Positions 18,648 through 27,154 of a stretch of 64,000 nt of DNA are shown piece after piece. The stretch's first letter is position 1, and every line of letters begins with the position of its first letter. The notes below the pieces were generated by a model. It ran no database searches, was not told the origin of the DNA, and worked only from the letters and a program-made list of their open reading frames with translations. Made by a program: the position numbers and the translations under genes. The stretch comes from Rhodoferax mekongensis (GTDB lineage: Bacteria > Pseudomonadota > Gammaproteobacteria > Burkholderiales > Burkholderiaceae_C), in NCBI RefSeq assembly GCF_032191775.1, contig NZ_CP132507.1, positions 1,513,001-1,577,000 on the forward strand, written 5' to 3'.

Positions 18648-18663
18648 TAGTCACATTGGACTA
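18648..18663. promoter_or_regulatory. Perfect TAGTC dyad upstream of PEP-CTERM gene
   Basis: TAGTCACATTGGACTA is a perfect 5-bp inverted repeat (TAGTC/GACTA) around a 6-bp spacer. It lies about 88 nt upstream of the PEP-CTERM start codon and 41 nt after the manC stop. It is the most symmetrical of the three related sites in this locus, which suggests co-regulation with epsA and galE. A GATAAT at 18687-18692 could be the -10. Confidence 0.45.
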
Positions 18664-18750
18664 TCGTTAGAAATCCGCTTTTTTTTGATAATGGAGTTGC
18701 GATGGGTGGCAATGTTTGCTGCAGTCGCATTCAACTCTACAGGGATTTAT

Positions 18751-19272
18751 ATGAACTTCAAAAAAACAGGCGTAGCGCTCGCCATCGCGGTATCTGCTTT
18801 GGCGGCAGGTTCCGTGCAAGCCGCAACCGTGAACGCGGGCACGATCAGTGGCAGCTACTCCACAGTATTTAATGTTGCTCAAGGCGTTTCTTTTGCCGAC
18901 ACGGTCAATTTCTCTATAGCCTCCCCGTCCACTCTGACGGGTACAGCAGCCAGCCTGAAATTGAACTTCGGCTCGTTGAGCTTGTTGGATATCGCTGGCT
19001 TGACCGTGAACGTTTGGAACAACAGCCATCCGTTTGGCACAACTAACTTCGGATCTTTCGCAGGTGGTACAGGTTCGTACACGTTTAACCTGCCTACTGC
19101 TGGTGACTATCATGTGGATATCACTGGCACTGCAACAGGCGCATTCGGTGGTACCTACGCTGTGGGCTTGCAGGTCGCAGCAGTTCCAGAGCCCGAAACT
19201 TACGCCATGCTGTTGGCCGGTTTGGGTGTGATGGGCGCCATTGCCCGTCGCCGTAAGCAAAACGCTGCCTGA
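18751..19272 (+). CDS. PEP-CTERM sorting domain protein
   Basis: A 173-residue secreted protein: signal peptide MNFKKTGVALAIAVSALAAG with cleavage after QAA, a beta-rich Gly/Ser/Thr-rich body, and a C-terminal sorting tail. The tail consists of VPEPETYAM, a hydrophobic helix LLAGLGVMGAIA and a basic RRRKQ end. This is the exosortase recognition signal. The N-terminal GVSFADTVNFSI resembles the FxDxF-type PEP-CTERM group. The ATG at 18751 has an ACAGGGA ribosome-binding site. It is the natural substrate candidate for the exosortase at 6.3-7.2 kb and is monocistronic, ending at a strong terminator. Confidence 0.92.
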   Translation: MNFKKTGVALAIAVSALAAGSVQAATVNAGTISGSYSTVFNVAQGVSFADTVNFSIASPSTLTGTAASLKLNFGSLSLLDIAGLTVNVWNNSHPFGTTNFGSFAGGTGSYTFNLPTAGDYHVDITGTATGAFGGTYAVGLQVAAVPEPETYAMLLAGLGVMGAIARRRKQNAA

Positions 19273-19292
19273 TCTTTAGGCGCTAAAGCACA

Positions 19293-19324
19293 AAAGGCTT
19301 GCCATTGGGCAAGCCTTTTTTATT
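19293..19324 (+). terminator. Rho-independent terminator after PEP-CTERM gene
   Basis: Stem AAAGGCTTGCC / GGCAAGCCTTT with an ATTG loop followed by T residues, 20 nt after the PEP-CTERM stop. It closes the rightward transcript before the oppositely oriented tRNA gene. Confidence 0.85.
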
Positions 19325-19339
19325 TGAACGAATTGAATT

Positions 19340-19416
19340 TGGTCGGGGTGAGAGGATTCGAACCTCCGATCTCTTCGTCCCGAACGAAGCGCCTTACCGG
19401 ACTAGGCCACACCCCG
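19340..19416 (-). tRNA. tRNA-Pro (anticodon CGG)
   Basis: The minus strand folds as a 77-nt tRNA with encoded CCA. The acceptor stem is CGGGGTG/CACCCCG, the anticodon arm is CTTCG-TTCGGGA-CGAAG giving anticodon CGG, and the T arm includes GGTTCGAATCC. The anticodon arm matches E. coli proK as I recall it. It lies between the PEP-CTERM gene and ispB. Confidence 0.95.
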
Positions 19417-19442
19417 AGTGAGCAATCAAGCTGCCGGGCTCT

Positions 19443-20426
19443 TCAGTGGTTTCGCTCCAGCAGCTGATTCGCCAAGTTTATCAAGCACTCGGAATATTCA
19501 TTCGCTGGCAGCCGCTTTGCTGCTTCTATGGCACGGGCTGCCTCTGATCTTGCGGAAGCCTTGGCCACATCCAGAGCGCCCGTTTTTCTGACAATTGCAA
19601 CGACAGACTCCAGCATGGTGAGGTCGCCGGTTTCGATTGCGGTCTGTATCGTGCTCCGCTCAGAGTCTGTGCCGCGCTGCATGGCGGCGATCAAAGGTAA
19701 CGTGGTTTTGCCTTCGCGCAGATCGTCGCCCAGATTTTTACCCATAACCGTGGCGTCGCCGGCGTAGTCCAGCACGTCATCGATGACCTGGAATGCGGTT
19801 CCCATGGCTTGGCCGAACTCCGCGCAGGCTTCCTCATGGGCCTCAGAGGCTTGGGAGAGAATGGCACCCACACGCGCGCTGGCTTCAAACAGCTTGGCGG
19901 TTTTGGAGCGGATGACTTGCAAATAGCCTGCCTCATCGAGGGCCGCGTTATGCATGTTCATCAACTGCATCACTTCCCCTTCGGAAATGATGTTGGTGGC
20001 ATCGGCCAGCACTTGCATGATGCGCATGCTTTGGGCATCGACCATCATTTGGAAAGCCCGTGAGTAGAGGAAGTCGCCCACCAGTACGCTGGCCGGATTG
20101 CCGAACCGGGCGTTGGCCGTGGGGGCTCCGCGCCGCAGGTCGGAATCGTCGACAACATCGTCATGCAGCAGGGTCGCCGTGTGAATGAACTCAACCACAG
20201 CAGCCATGTTGAAGCGTTGCTCGCCCTTGAACCCGAGCGCACCACAGCACAGCAGCAAGAGGGCCGGGCGCAAACGCTTGCCTCCAGCTGAAATGATGTA
20301 CTGGGAGACGCTGCCAACGAGGGGAACGCCAGAGTCCAGTCTCTGGGCGATGACCCTGTCAACTTCGCGCATGTCGGACTCGACGATGGAAAGGCCCGTC
20401 GAAGAAGCAGGGGTAGAGACTTGCAA
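19443..20426 (-). CDS. ispB: Polyprenyl diphosphate synthase (octaprenyl type)
   Basis: A 327-residue trans-isoprenyl diphosphate synthase with both aspartate-rich motifs, LLHDDVVDDSD (first) and QVIDDVLDY (second), plus the GGKRLRPAL substrate-binding motif. It makes the polyprenyl side chain of ubiquinone from FPP and IPP; the ubi genes at 48-52 kb use that product. The reading frame opens with TTG at 20426. The next in-frame ATG (20372, MREVDRV) would remove a helix normally present in IspB, so the TTG is preferred with some doubt. Divergent from rplU. Confidence 0.92.
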   Translation of the reverse strand: MQVSTPASSTGLSIVESDMREVDRVIAQRLDSGVPLVGSVSQYIISAGGKRLRPALLLLCCGALGFKGEQRFNMAAVVEFIHTATLLHDDVVDDSDLRRGAPTANARFGNPASVLVGDFLYSRAFQMMVDAQSMRIMQVLADATNIISEGEVMQLMNMHNAALDEAGYLQVIRSKTAKLFEASARVGAILSQASEAHEEACAEFGQAMGTAFQVIDDVLDYAGDATVMGKNLGDDLREGKTTLPLIAAMQRGTDSERSTIQTAIETGDLTMLESVVAIVRKTGALDVAKASARSEAARAIEAAKRLPANEYSECLINLANQLLERNH

Positions 20427-20500
20427 GGCGTTAGACCGGTTTGTTTTGCAGGATTATAGAGAGGCTCCGTTACCCCCGTGCCAATCCTGCAGCTTGGGTT

Positions 20501-20528
20501 TTGACCTTTGGCGCTGAAATGTTATACT
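20501..20528 (+). promoter_or_regulatory. Sigma-70-type promoter for rplU-rpmA
   Basis: TTGACC (20501-20506), 16-bp spacer, TATACT (20523-20528). It is about 50 nt upstream of the rplU ATG and in the right orientation; both hexamers are one or two bases from consensus. Confidence 0.6.
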
Positions 20529-20580
20529 CCAAGGCTCTGCGAAAATTCATTTGCAGAATTTCCTAGTCGAAGAGGTCAAC

Positions 20581-20892
20581 ATGTACGCGGTCATAAAAAC
20601 CGGCGGCAAGCAATATCGCGTTGCTGCTGGCGAAAAAATTAAAGTAGAACAGATTGCTGCGGACGTAGGCCAAGAGATCGTGATCGACCAGGTTCTGGCA
20701 GTCGGAAACGGCGCTGAACTGAAGGTTGGCACACCCTTGGTGTCCGGTGCGACCGTTACGGTCACAGTAATTTCCCACGGAAAGCACGACAAAGTGCGCA
20801 TTTTCAAAATGCGTCGTCGTAAGCATTACCAAAAACGTCAAGGTCACCGTCAACAGTTCACCGAACTGCAAATCGGCGCGATCAAGGCTTAA
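20581..20892 (+). CDS. rplU: 50S ribosomal protein L21
   Basis: A 103-residue protein starting [14 protein letters not shown] and including the family hallmark [25 protein letters not shown] basic stretch. It binds 23S rRNA in the large subunit. The ATG at 20581 has an AGAGG ribosome-binding site; a TTG 30 nt upstream is not used. It is followed by rpmA after 11 nt in the universal rplU-rpmA-obgE order. Confidence 0.98.
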   Translation: MYAVIKTGGKQYRVAAGEKIKVEQIAADVGQEIVIDQVLAVGNGAELKVGTPLVSGATVTVTVISHGKHDKVRIFKMRRRKHYQKRQGHRQQFTELQIGAIKA

Positions 20893-20903
20893 AGGAATAG
20901 GTC

Positions 20904-21161
20904 ATGGCACAGAAAAAAGGCGGCGGCTCTACGCGCAACGGACGTGACTCCAAGCCAAAGATGCTCGGTGTGAAGGCTTTCGGCGGTGAATTGATCAGCG
21001 CTGGTTCCATCATCGTGCGTCAACGCGGCACCAAGTTCCACGCTGGCGACAACGTCGGCATGGGCGTGGACCACACCCTGTTTGCACTGGTGGACGGCAA
21101 AGTGTCGTTCGCAGTGAAGGGTGCGTTGAACAAGCACACAGTGAGCATTACTGCAGCGTAA
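20904..21161 (+). CDS. rpmA: 50S ribosomal protein L27
   Basis: An 85-residue basic protein starting [19 protein letters not shown], with [20 protein letters not shown] typical of L27. Its N-terminus reaches the peptidyl-transferase centre. No N-terminal prepeptide as in Firmicutes is present. A hairpin terminator follows 20 nt after the stop, so obgE may have partly independent transcription. Confidence 0.98.
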   Translation: MAQKKGGGSTRNGRDSKPKMLGVKAFGGELISAGSIIVRQRGTKFHAGDNVGMGVDHTLFALVDGKVSFAVKGALNKHTVSITAA

Positions 21162-21181
21162 ACTGCACAGGCTCCCCCGAG

Positions 21182-21210
21182 AAACCCTGCGCCCTTCGCG
21201 CGGGGTTTTT
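21182..21210 (+). terminator. Terminator between rpmA and obgE
   Basis: Stem AACCCTGCGC / GCGCGGGGTT with a CCTTC loop and a T run. It lies 21 nt after the rpmA stop and may attenuate read-through into obgE. Confidence 0.75.
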
Positions 21211-21219
21211 CATTTCTAA

Positions 21220-22326
<1,107 letters not shown>

Positions 22327-22381
22327 TTTGCTCCTATTTTTATAGCTGCTCGCGCATACATCTCGGGCGCTACAAGCACAA
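22327..22381 (+). repeat. Dispersed palindromic repeat, copy 1 (obgE-proB)
   Basis: Left half TTTGCTCC, core ATAGCTGCTCGCGCA, then GGGCGCTACAAGC. The copy occupies the whole 55-nt intergenic space, so the proB start codon follows directly. It shares its core with seven other copies in the window. Confidence 0.85.
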
Positions 22382-23518
22382 ATGAACCCTAAATTCAGTT
22401 CGATGGTGTTGCGCGATGCCCGGCGTGTCGTAGTCAAAGTGGGCTCCAGCCTGGTCACCAATGATGGTCGTGGGCTGGACGAGCAGGCCATTGGCGAATG
22501 GTGCCGGCAATTGGCGCATTTGATCCGCGATGGACGCGAGGTCATCATGGTGTCCAGCGGCGCCATTGCTGAAGGCATGAAGCGGCTGGGCTGGACCTCT
22601 CGCCCCAAGGCAGTTCAAGAGCTGCAGGCCGCGGCTGCGGTGGGGCAGATGGGCTTGGCGCAGATGTACGAGACCAAACTCCGTGCGAATGGTTTGGGAA
22701 GCGCACAGGTTTTGCTCACCCATGCTGATTTGGCTGATCGGGAGCGTTACTTGAATGCTCGCTCGACCTTGCTGACTTTGTTGAAGCTGGGCGTTGTCCC
22801 GGTGATCAATGAAAACGACACCGTGGTGAATGACGAAATCAAGTTTGGCGATAACGACACCCTTGGTGCGTTGGTGGCGAACCTGGTGGAGGCGGATGCC
22901 TTGGTCATCCTCACCGACCAAAAAGGGCTGTTCACCGCAGACCCTCGCAAAGACCCTTCAGCGACTTTTGTGAGTGAAGCCTCTGCGGGTGATGCGAAGC
23001 TGGAACTCATGGCAGGTGGCGCAGGCAGCAGCATAGGCCGCGGCGGCATGCTCACCAAAATTCTGGCGGCCAAACGTGCGGCTGGATCCGGAGCTTCCAC
23101 GGTCATTGCTTGGGGCAGAGAACCAGACGCCTTGATCCGCCTCACGCAGGGCGATGCGATTGGTACCTTGCTGATTGCCCAGACCCAGAAAAATCAGGCC
23201 CGCAAACAGTGGATGGCGGATCACCTGCAAATGCGTGGCGCCGTCATAGTGGACGCTGGGGCCGCCACCAAAGTGCTGGAGGAGGGCAAGAGCCTGCTCC
23301 CCATTGGGATGGTGCAGGTGGAAGGCGATTTTTCCCGGGGCGATGTCATCGCAGTGCGGGACGAAGCGGGGCAAGAAATTGCCCGTGGTCTGGCTAACTA
23401 CGCCAGTGCAGAAGCGCGCTTGCTATGTCGCAAACCCTCGTCCGAGTTCGAGCGATTATTGGGTTATGCGGCTGAGCCCGAAATGCTGCATCGGGACAAT
23501 CTGGTACTCAGCCGCTGA
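22382..23518 (+). CDS. proB: Glutamate 5-kinase
   Basis: A 378-residue enzyme with an N-terminal amino-acid kinase domain ([36 protein letters not shown]) and a C-terminal PUA domain from about residue 285. It phosphorylates glutamate at the first step of proline synthesis. The ATG at 22382 lacks a clear ribosome-binding site because the preceding 55 nt are a repeat copy; an in-frame ATG later is not needed to explain the domain. A terminator follows. Confidence 0.96.
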   Translation: MNPKFSSMVLRDARRVVVKVGSSLVTNDGRGLDEQAIGEWCRQLAHLIRDGREVIMVSSGAIAEGMKRLGWTSRPKAVQELQAAAAVGQMGLAQMYETKLRANGLGSAQVLLTHADLADRERYLNARSTLLTLLKLGVVPVINENDTVVNDEIKFGDNDTLGALVANLVEADALVILTDQKGLFTADPRKDPSATFVSEASAGDAKLELMAGGAGSSIGRGGMLTKILAAKRAAGSGASTVIAWGREPDALIRLTQGDAIGTLLIAQTQKNQARKQWMADHLQMRGAVIVDAGAATKVLEEGKSLLPIGMVQVEGDFSRGDVIAVRDEAGQEIARGLANYASAEARLLCRKPSSEFERLLGYAAEPEMLHRDNLVLSR

Positions 23519-23529
23519 ACCTATGCCGA

Positions 23530-23558
23530 ACAACCCGCTATGCCGGGTTGTCGTTTTT
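23530..23558. terminator. Terminator between convergent proB and CNP1-like gene
   Basis: Stem ACAACCCG / CGGGTTGT with a 6-nt loop followed by CGTTTTT. It lies 12 nt after proB and overlaps the last codons of the convergent CNP1-like gene. Confidence 0.75.
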
Positions 23559-24059
23559 CTGGTTCCCGGGTTTGATGCCCGTTTGAAGTGCCTTGATGAT
23601 CTCGGGTTTGCTGACTGTCACACGTGCGTAACAGGCCGCCTGTCGGGCAAACATGCGTGGGTGTTGTGAGCCCATGTTGTCCATCAAGTCACGCCAAACC
23701 GGAGTTGCCACGGGTGACCAGGTGCCACTGGAGCCGGCGCGCGCATAGGTTTTGACTTCGCCGGTCAGGCACCGAATGCCTTCGTACACCGCATGGCTGG
23801 TCCCCGTGGAGTTCGTCATTACCGCCACGTAGCGGACGATGCCATCATTTCCCACGTAAATGGTGTTCGGGTCTATGCCGACTTTGACGGTCACAAAGTT
23901 CGGCATCTCCAAGGGCAACACCTTGGTGACGGAAAACGCAGGAGCGGGCGGCTCCTTCTCTTCCACCCAATCGGGGTTGTCCAGGGCGTTTTGCGCACAG
24001 ACCAGGCCGCTGAGCAGTATCAGGGCGTGCCCCGCTACTGCAAGTTTCGGGAAATTCAT
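23538..24059 (-). CDS. CNP1-like family protein
   Basis: A 173-residue exported protein: signal peptide with hydrophobic core [12 protein letters not shown] (cleavage about residue 22), then a single globular domain. The sequence [23 protein letters not shown] and the [18 protein letters not shown] segment match the CNP1-like family of betaproteobacteria. Function is not known. It overlaps rppH by 4 nt and is co-transcribed with it, as in many Burkholderiales. Two conserved cysteines (in GIRCLTG and AACYARV) could form a disulfide. Confidence 0.85.
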   Translation of the reverse strand: MNFPKLAVAGHALILLSGLVCAQNALDNPDWVEEKEPPAPAFSVTKVLPLEMPNFVTVKVGIDPNTIYVGNDGIVRYVAVMTNSTGTSHAVYEGIRCLTGEVKTYARAGSSGTWSPVATPVWRDLMDNMGSQHPRMFARQAACYARVTVSKPEIIKALQTGIKPGNQKNDNPA

Positions 24060-24679
24060 GATGTGGAGGGCAGGTTGGTGCCCGGATCCGGTTCAAAGGA
24101 CGCGCCCGGGGGCAGCTCCATGTGGTTGGGTTGCAGTCGGTCAAAACCGCTGTCTGCGTCCCGTTGGCGAGGGCCGCCGTGGCGCAAGAAGCGGTTGCGC
24201 GGCTCATGGCGGGGCAGGTAGCGTGACAGTTCAGTCAGCGCCATTTCATAGACACCACGCTTGAATTCCACGACAGCGTCCAGCGGCACCCAGTAGTCAT
24301 TCCAACGCCAGGCATCGAACTCAGGGTGGTCCGTAGCGCGCAGATTCAGGTCCCAATCGTGACCGACCAATTGCAGCAGAAACCAGATCTGCTTTTGTCC
24401 TTTGTAATGGCCCCGCGCGTCACGGCGCACATACCTGTCCGGCACCTCGTAGCGCAACCAGTCCCGGGTACGGGCCACAATGCTTACATGCTCCGGAAGG
24501 AGGCCCACTTCTTCATGGAGTTCCCGGAACATGGCCTGCTCGGGAGTTTCCCCCCGGTCAATGCCACCTTGCGGGAACTGCCACGAATGCGTGCGTATGC
24601 GTTTGCCCCAAAATACCTGATTTCGCTGGTTGAGCAGGACGATGCCGACGTTGGGTCGAAATCCGTCCCGGTCAAGCAT
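24056..24679 (-). CDS. rppH: RNA pyrophosphohydrolase
   Basis: A Nudix hydrolase of about 207 residues. It starts [20 protein letters not shown] like other RppH proteins, and the Nudix box [20 protein letters not shown] is complete. It removes pyrophosphate from mRNA 5' ends to start decay. I prefer the ATG at 24679 on family alignment; an ATG at 24706 would add nine residues. The C-terminal tail beyond residue 165 is long and variable, as usual in betaproteobacteria. Confidence 0.95.
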   Translation of the reverse strand: MLDRDGFRPNVGIVLLNQRNQVFWGKRIRTHSWQFPQGGIDRGETPEQAMFRELHEEVGLLPEHVSIVARTRDWLRYEVPDRYVRRDARGHYKGQKQIWFLLQLVGHDWDLNLRATDHPEFDAWRWNDYWVPLDAVVEFKRGVYEMALTELSRYLPRHEPRNRFLRHGGPRQRDADSGFDRLQPNHMELPPGASFEPDPGTNLPSTS

Positions 24680-24770
24680 AATCAAACCCCAATTTTTAAA
24701 CTTCATTCATTATGCACAGCGAATGCAGTGCATCAAGGTCTGAAGCTCCCTGTAGTTCACCGAGCGACCC

Positions 24771-26513
24771 ATGAAAGCCTCCCAATTCCTGATTTCCACC
24801 CTGAAAGAAGCGCCCACCGATGCCGAAGTGGTGAGCCACAAGCTCATGATGCGCGCAGGCATGATCAAAAAGCTGGGGGCCGGCATTTACAACTACATGC
24901 CCATGGGTTTGCGGGTCATCCGCAAGGTGGAAGCCATTGTTCGTGAAGAGATGAACCGTGCCGGTGCGGTTGAGCTGACCATGCCCCTGATTCAGCCGGC
25001 AGAGCTGTGGCAGGAGACCGGCCGCTTTGACAAGATGGGCCCTGAGCTGCTTCGCATCAAAGACCGCCATGAGCGCGACTATGTGGTGCAGCCCACCAGC
25101 GAAGAGGTGGTGACCGACATCGCCCGCCAGGAGATCAAAAGCTACAAACAGCTGCCCAAAAACCTGTACCAGATCCAGACCAAATTCCGTGATGAGCGCC
25201 GCCCCCGTTTCGGCTTGATGCGCGGTCGCGAATTCATCATGAAGGACGCGTACAGCTTCGACCGTGATCAGGTTTCGGCGAAGGCCAGTTACCAGGTCAT
25301 GGCCAAGGCCTACCGCCGCATCTTCGACCGCTTCGGCCTGACCTACCGTGCCGTGGCGGCGGATAGCGGCGCAATCGGCGGCGACTTGAGCGAAGAGTTT
25401 CAGGTGATTGCGGCTACCGGTGAAGACGCCATCGTCTACTGCCCGACCAGTGACTACGCTGCCAATATGGAAAAAGCAGAGGCATTAGCGCCGGTAGCGC
25501 CTAGAGCGTCTGCGCAAGCTGCTATGGAAAAAGTAGCAACGCCCGGAAAGAGCACCTGTGAGGACGTGGCTGCTTTATTGGGTGTGGCACTGAATACGAC
25601 CGTGAAGTCTTTGGTCTTGGCGACAGACGAGAAAGATGAGCACGGCGTGGTCAAGAAGACCCAAGTCTGGCTCTTGCTGCTGCGCGGTGACCACGACATG
25701 AATGAGGTCAAGGTCGGCAAGTTGCCGGGGCTGGCCGAGTTCCGATTTGCCACTGTAGGTGAGATTGAAGAGCACTTCGGCTGCAAGCCCGGTTACCTTG
25801 GCCCCATCGGCCTCAAGCAGCCACTCAAGATCGTGGCTGACCGTGATGTGACGGTCATGGCCGACTGGATTTGTGGCGCCAACGAAGAAGGCTTTCACAT
25901 CCGGGGCGTAAATTGGGGTCGTGATTTGCCGGAACCCGACATGGTCGCGGACCTGCGCAATGTGGTGGAGGGCGATGCCTCGCCCGACGGCAAGGGCGTG
26001 CTGGCGATTGAGCGTGGCATCGAAGTTGGCCATGTGTTCTACCTGGGCACCAAGTACAGCAAGGCGATGAACGCCACCTTCCTGGATGTGAACGGCAAGC
26101 CCCAGTTCATGGAGATGGGCTGCTACGGCATCGGTATCACCCGCCTGCCCGCCGCTGCGATTGAGCAGAACCACGATGACAAGGGCATCATCTGGCCCGA
26201 TGCGTTGGCGCCGTTTACTGTGGTCTTGTGCCCGATCAATCCGGATCGTTTCCCTGATGTGAAAGCAGCGGCCGACAAGCTCTATGAAGAACTGCTGTCT
26301 GCGGGTGTTGACGTGATTCTCGACGACCGTAATGAGCGCCCCGGCGCCATGTTTGCGGATTGGGAGCTGATCGGTGTACCGCACCGCGTGAACATCGGCG
26401 ACCGTGGCTTGAAAGAAGGCGTGGTGGAGTACCAGCACCGCCGTGAAAGTGCCGCAACCAGCGTGCCCGTGGCTGAGATCGCATCGCTGTTGCTCGGCCG
26501 CCTCAAGGCATGA
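24771..26513 (+). CDS. proS: Prolyl-tRNA synthetase (bacterial type with editing insertion)
   Basis: A 580-residue class II synthetase. Motif 2 region [20 protein letters not shown] is adapted here as [17 protein letters not shown], and the YbaK-like INS editing domain lies between about residues 225 and 400. Motif 3 is CYGIGITR, followed by the anticodon-binding domain. It charges tRNA-Pro. Residues about 237-257 are encoded by DNA that closely resembles the dispersed palindromic repeat in reverse orientation, yet the protein length there equals that of E. coli ProRS as I recall it. The stop overlaps the next gene by 4 nt. Confidence 0.97.
   Translation: MKASQFLISTLKEAPTDAEVVSHKLMMRAGMIKKLGAGIYNYMPMGLRVIRKVEAIVREEMNRAGAVELTMPLIQPAELWQETGRFDKMGPELLRIKDRHERDYVVQPTSEEVVTDIARQEIKSYKQLPKNLYQIQTKFRDERRPRFGLMRGREFIMKDAYSFDRDQVSAKASYQVMAKAYRRIFDRFGLTYRAVAADSGAIGGDLSEEFQVIAATGEDAIVYCPTSDYAANMEKAEALAPVAPRASAQAAMEKVATPGKSTCEDVAALLGVALNTTVKSLVLATDEKDEHGVVKKTQVWLLLLRGDHDMNEVKVGKLPGLAEFRFATVGEIEEHFGCKPGYLGPIGLKQPLKIVADRDVTVMADWICGANEEGFHIRGVNWGRDLPEPDMVADLRNVVEGDASPDGKGVLAIERGIEVGHVFYLGTKYSKAMNATFLDVNGKPQFMEMGCYGIGITRLPAAAIEQNHDDKGIIWPDALAPFTVVLCPINPDRFPDVKAAADKLYEELLSAGVDVILDDRNERPGAMFADWELIGVPHRVNIGDRGLKEGVVEYQHRRESAATSVPVAEIASLLLGRLKA
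25481..25541 (-). repeat. Dispersed palindromic repeat, copy inside proS
   Basis: Read on the minus strand: TTGCTACTTTTTCCATAGC, then AGCTTGCGCA, then GGCGCTACCGGC. It lies in the proS editing-domain region, antisense to the gene, and encodes the pattern [17 protein letters not shown]. More diverged than the intergenic copies. Confidence 0.6.
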
Positions 26514-27154
26514 GTCTTCCGCTCTCCGATTCGCTGGTTTCAAGGCGAATCGGGCTGCAGCGCTTATCCGTCGTGTGCGGGCTGCTCTGTTTTTCGCAGC
26601 AACGCGCATGGGCGGGCGCGCAGGTGGAGGAGCCTTTGGTGGATTCAGTGCGTACCGCTCTGTCGTCCGCCATTACCAATTCTGCGCCGCCCATACCTGA
26701 ATTTCAGGACACCGAGTCGCGCCTTAAATACCTGCGCTGGTTGGGGGCCATGAGCGAGCGTCTGAAGAAGAAAAAGCCTGAGTGGGACGTGCGCAGGGAG
26801 TTTCTGCAAACGGTCTGGTACGAGAGCAAGCGTGCCGGTCTGGATGTGGCCCTGGTACTCGGCCTGATTCAGGTGGAGAGCAACTTCCGCAAATTTGCAG
26901 TCAGCAGCGTGGGGGCGCGCGGCTACATGCAGGTCATGCCGTTCTGGACCCGCGTTCTGGGCGACGGCGATGCCGGCAAACTGTTTCATATGCAGACTAA
27001 CCTGCGTTTCGGCTGTGTGATTCTGCGCCACTACCTGGAGCGGGAGCGCGGCGACCTGTTCATGGCTCTCGGTCGTTACAACGGCTCGCGAGGCAAAGCA
27101 CCGTATCCGAATGCTGTGCTCGGCGCCCGCCGCAACTGGGAGTGGGCGGGCTAA
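26510..27154 (+). CDS. Lytic transglycosylase-like protein (SLT domain)
   Basis: A 214-residue protein with a poorly hydrophobic N-terminal signal-like region ending near AWAGAQ (residue about 37). A C-terminal SLT/goose-lysozyme-like domain has the catalytic glutamate in [10 protein letters not shown] and the family [12 protein letters not shown]. It should cleave peptidoglycan glycan strands in the periplasm. The ATG overlaps the proS stop (ATGA). Its own stop overlaps the convergent GGDEF-EAL gene by 4 nt. Confidence 0.88.
   Translation: MSLPLSDSLVSRRIGLQRLSVVCGLLCFSQQRAWAGAQVEEPLVDSVRTALSSAITNSAPPIPEFQDTESRLKYLRWLGAMSERLKKKKPEWDVRREFLQTVWYESKRAGLDVALVLGLIQVESNFRKFAVSSVGARGYMQVMPFWTRVLGDGDAGKLFHMQTNLRFGCVILRHYLERERGDLFMALGRYNGSRGKAPYPNAVLGARRNWEWAG

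Noticed and set aside
18705..18725. Possible sigma-54 promoter (TGGCA...TTGC) before the PEP-CTERM gene
   Set aside because: The GG and GC elements are two bases too close for the -24/-12 spacing.
20453..20484. Promoter TTGGCA...TATAAT for ispB
   Set aside because: The -10 is perfect but the spacer to the -35 candidate is 20 bp, too long for a confident call.
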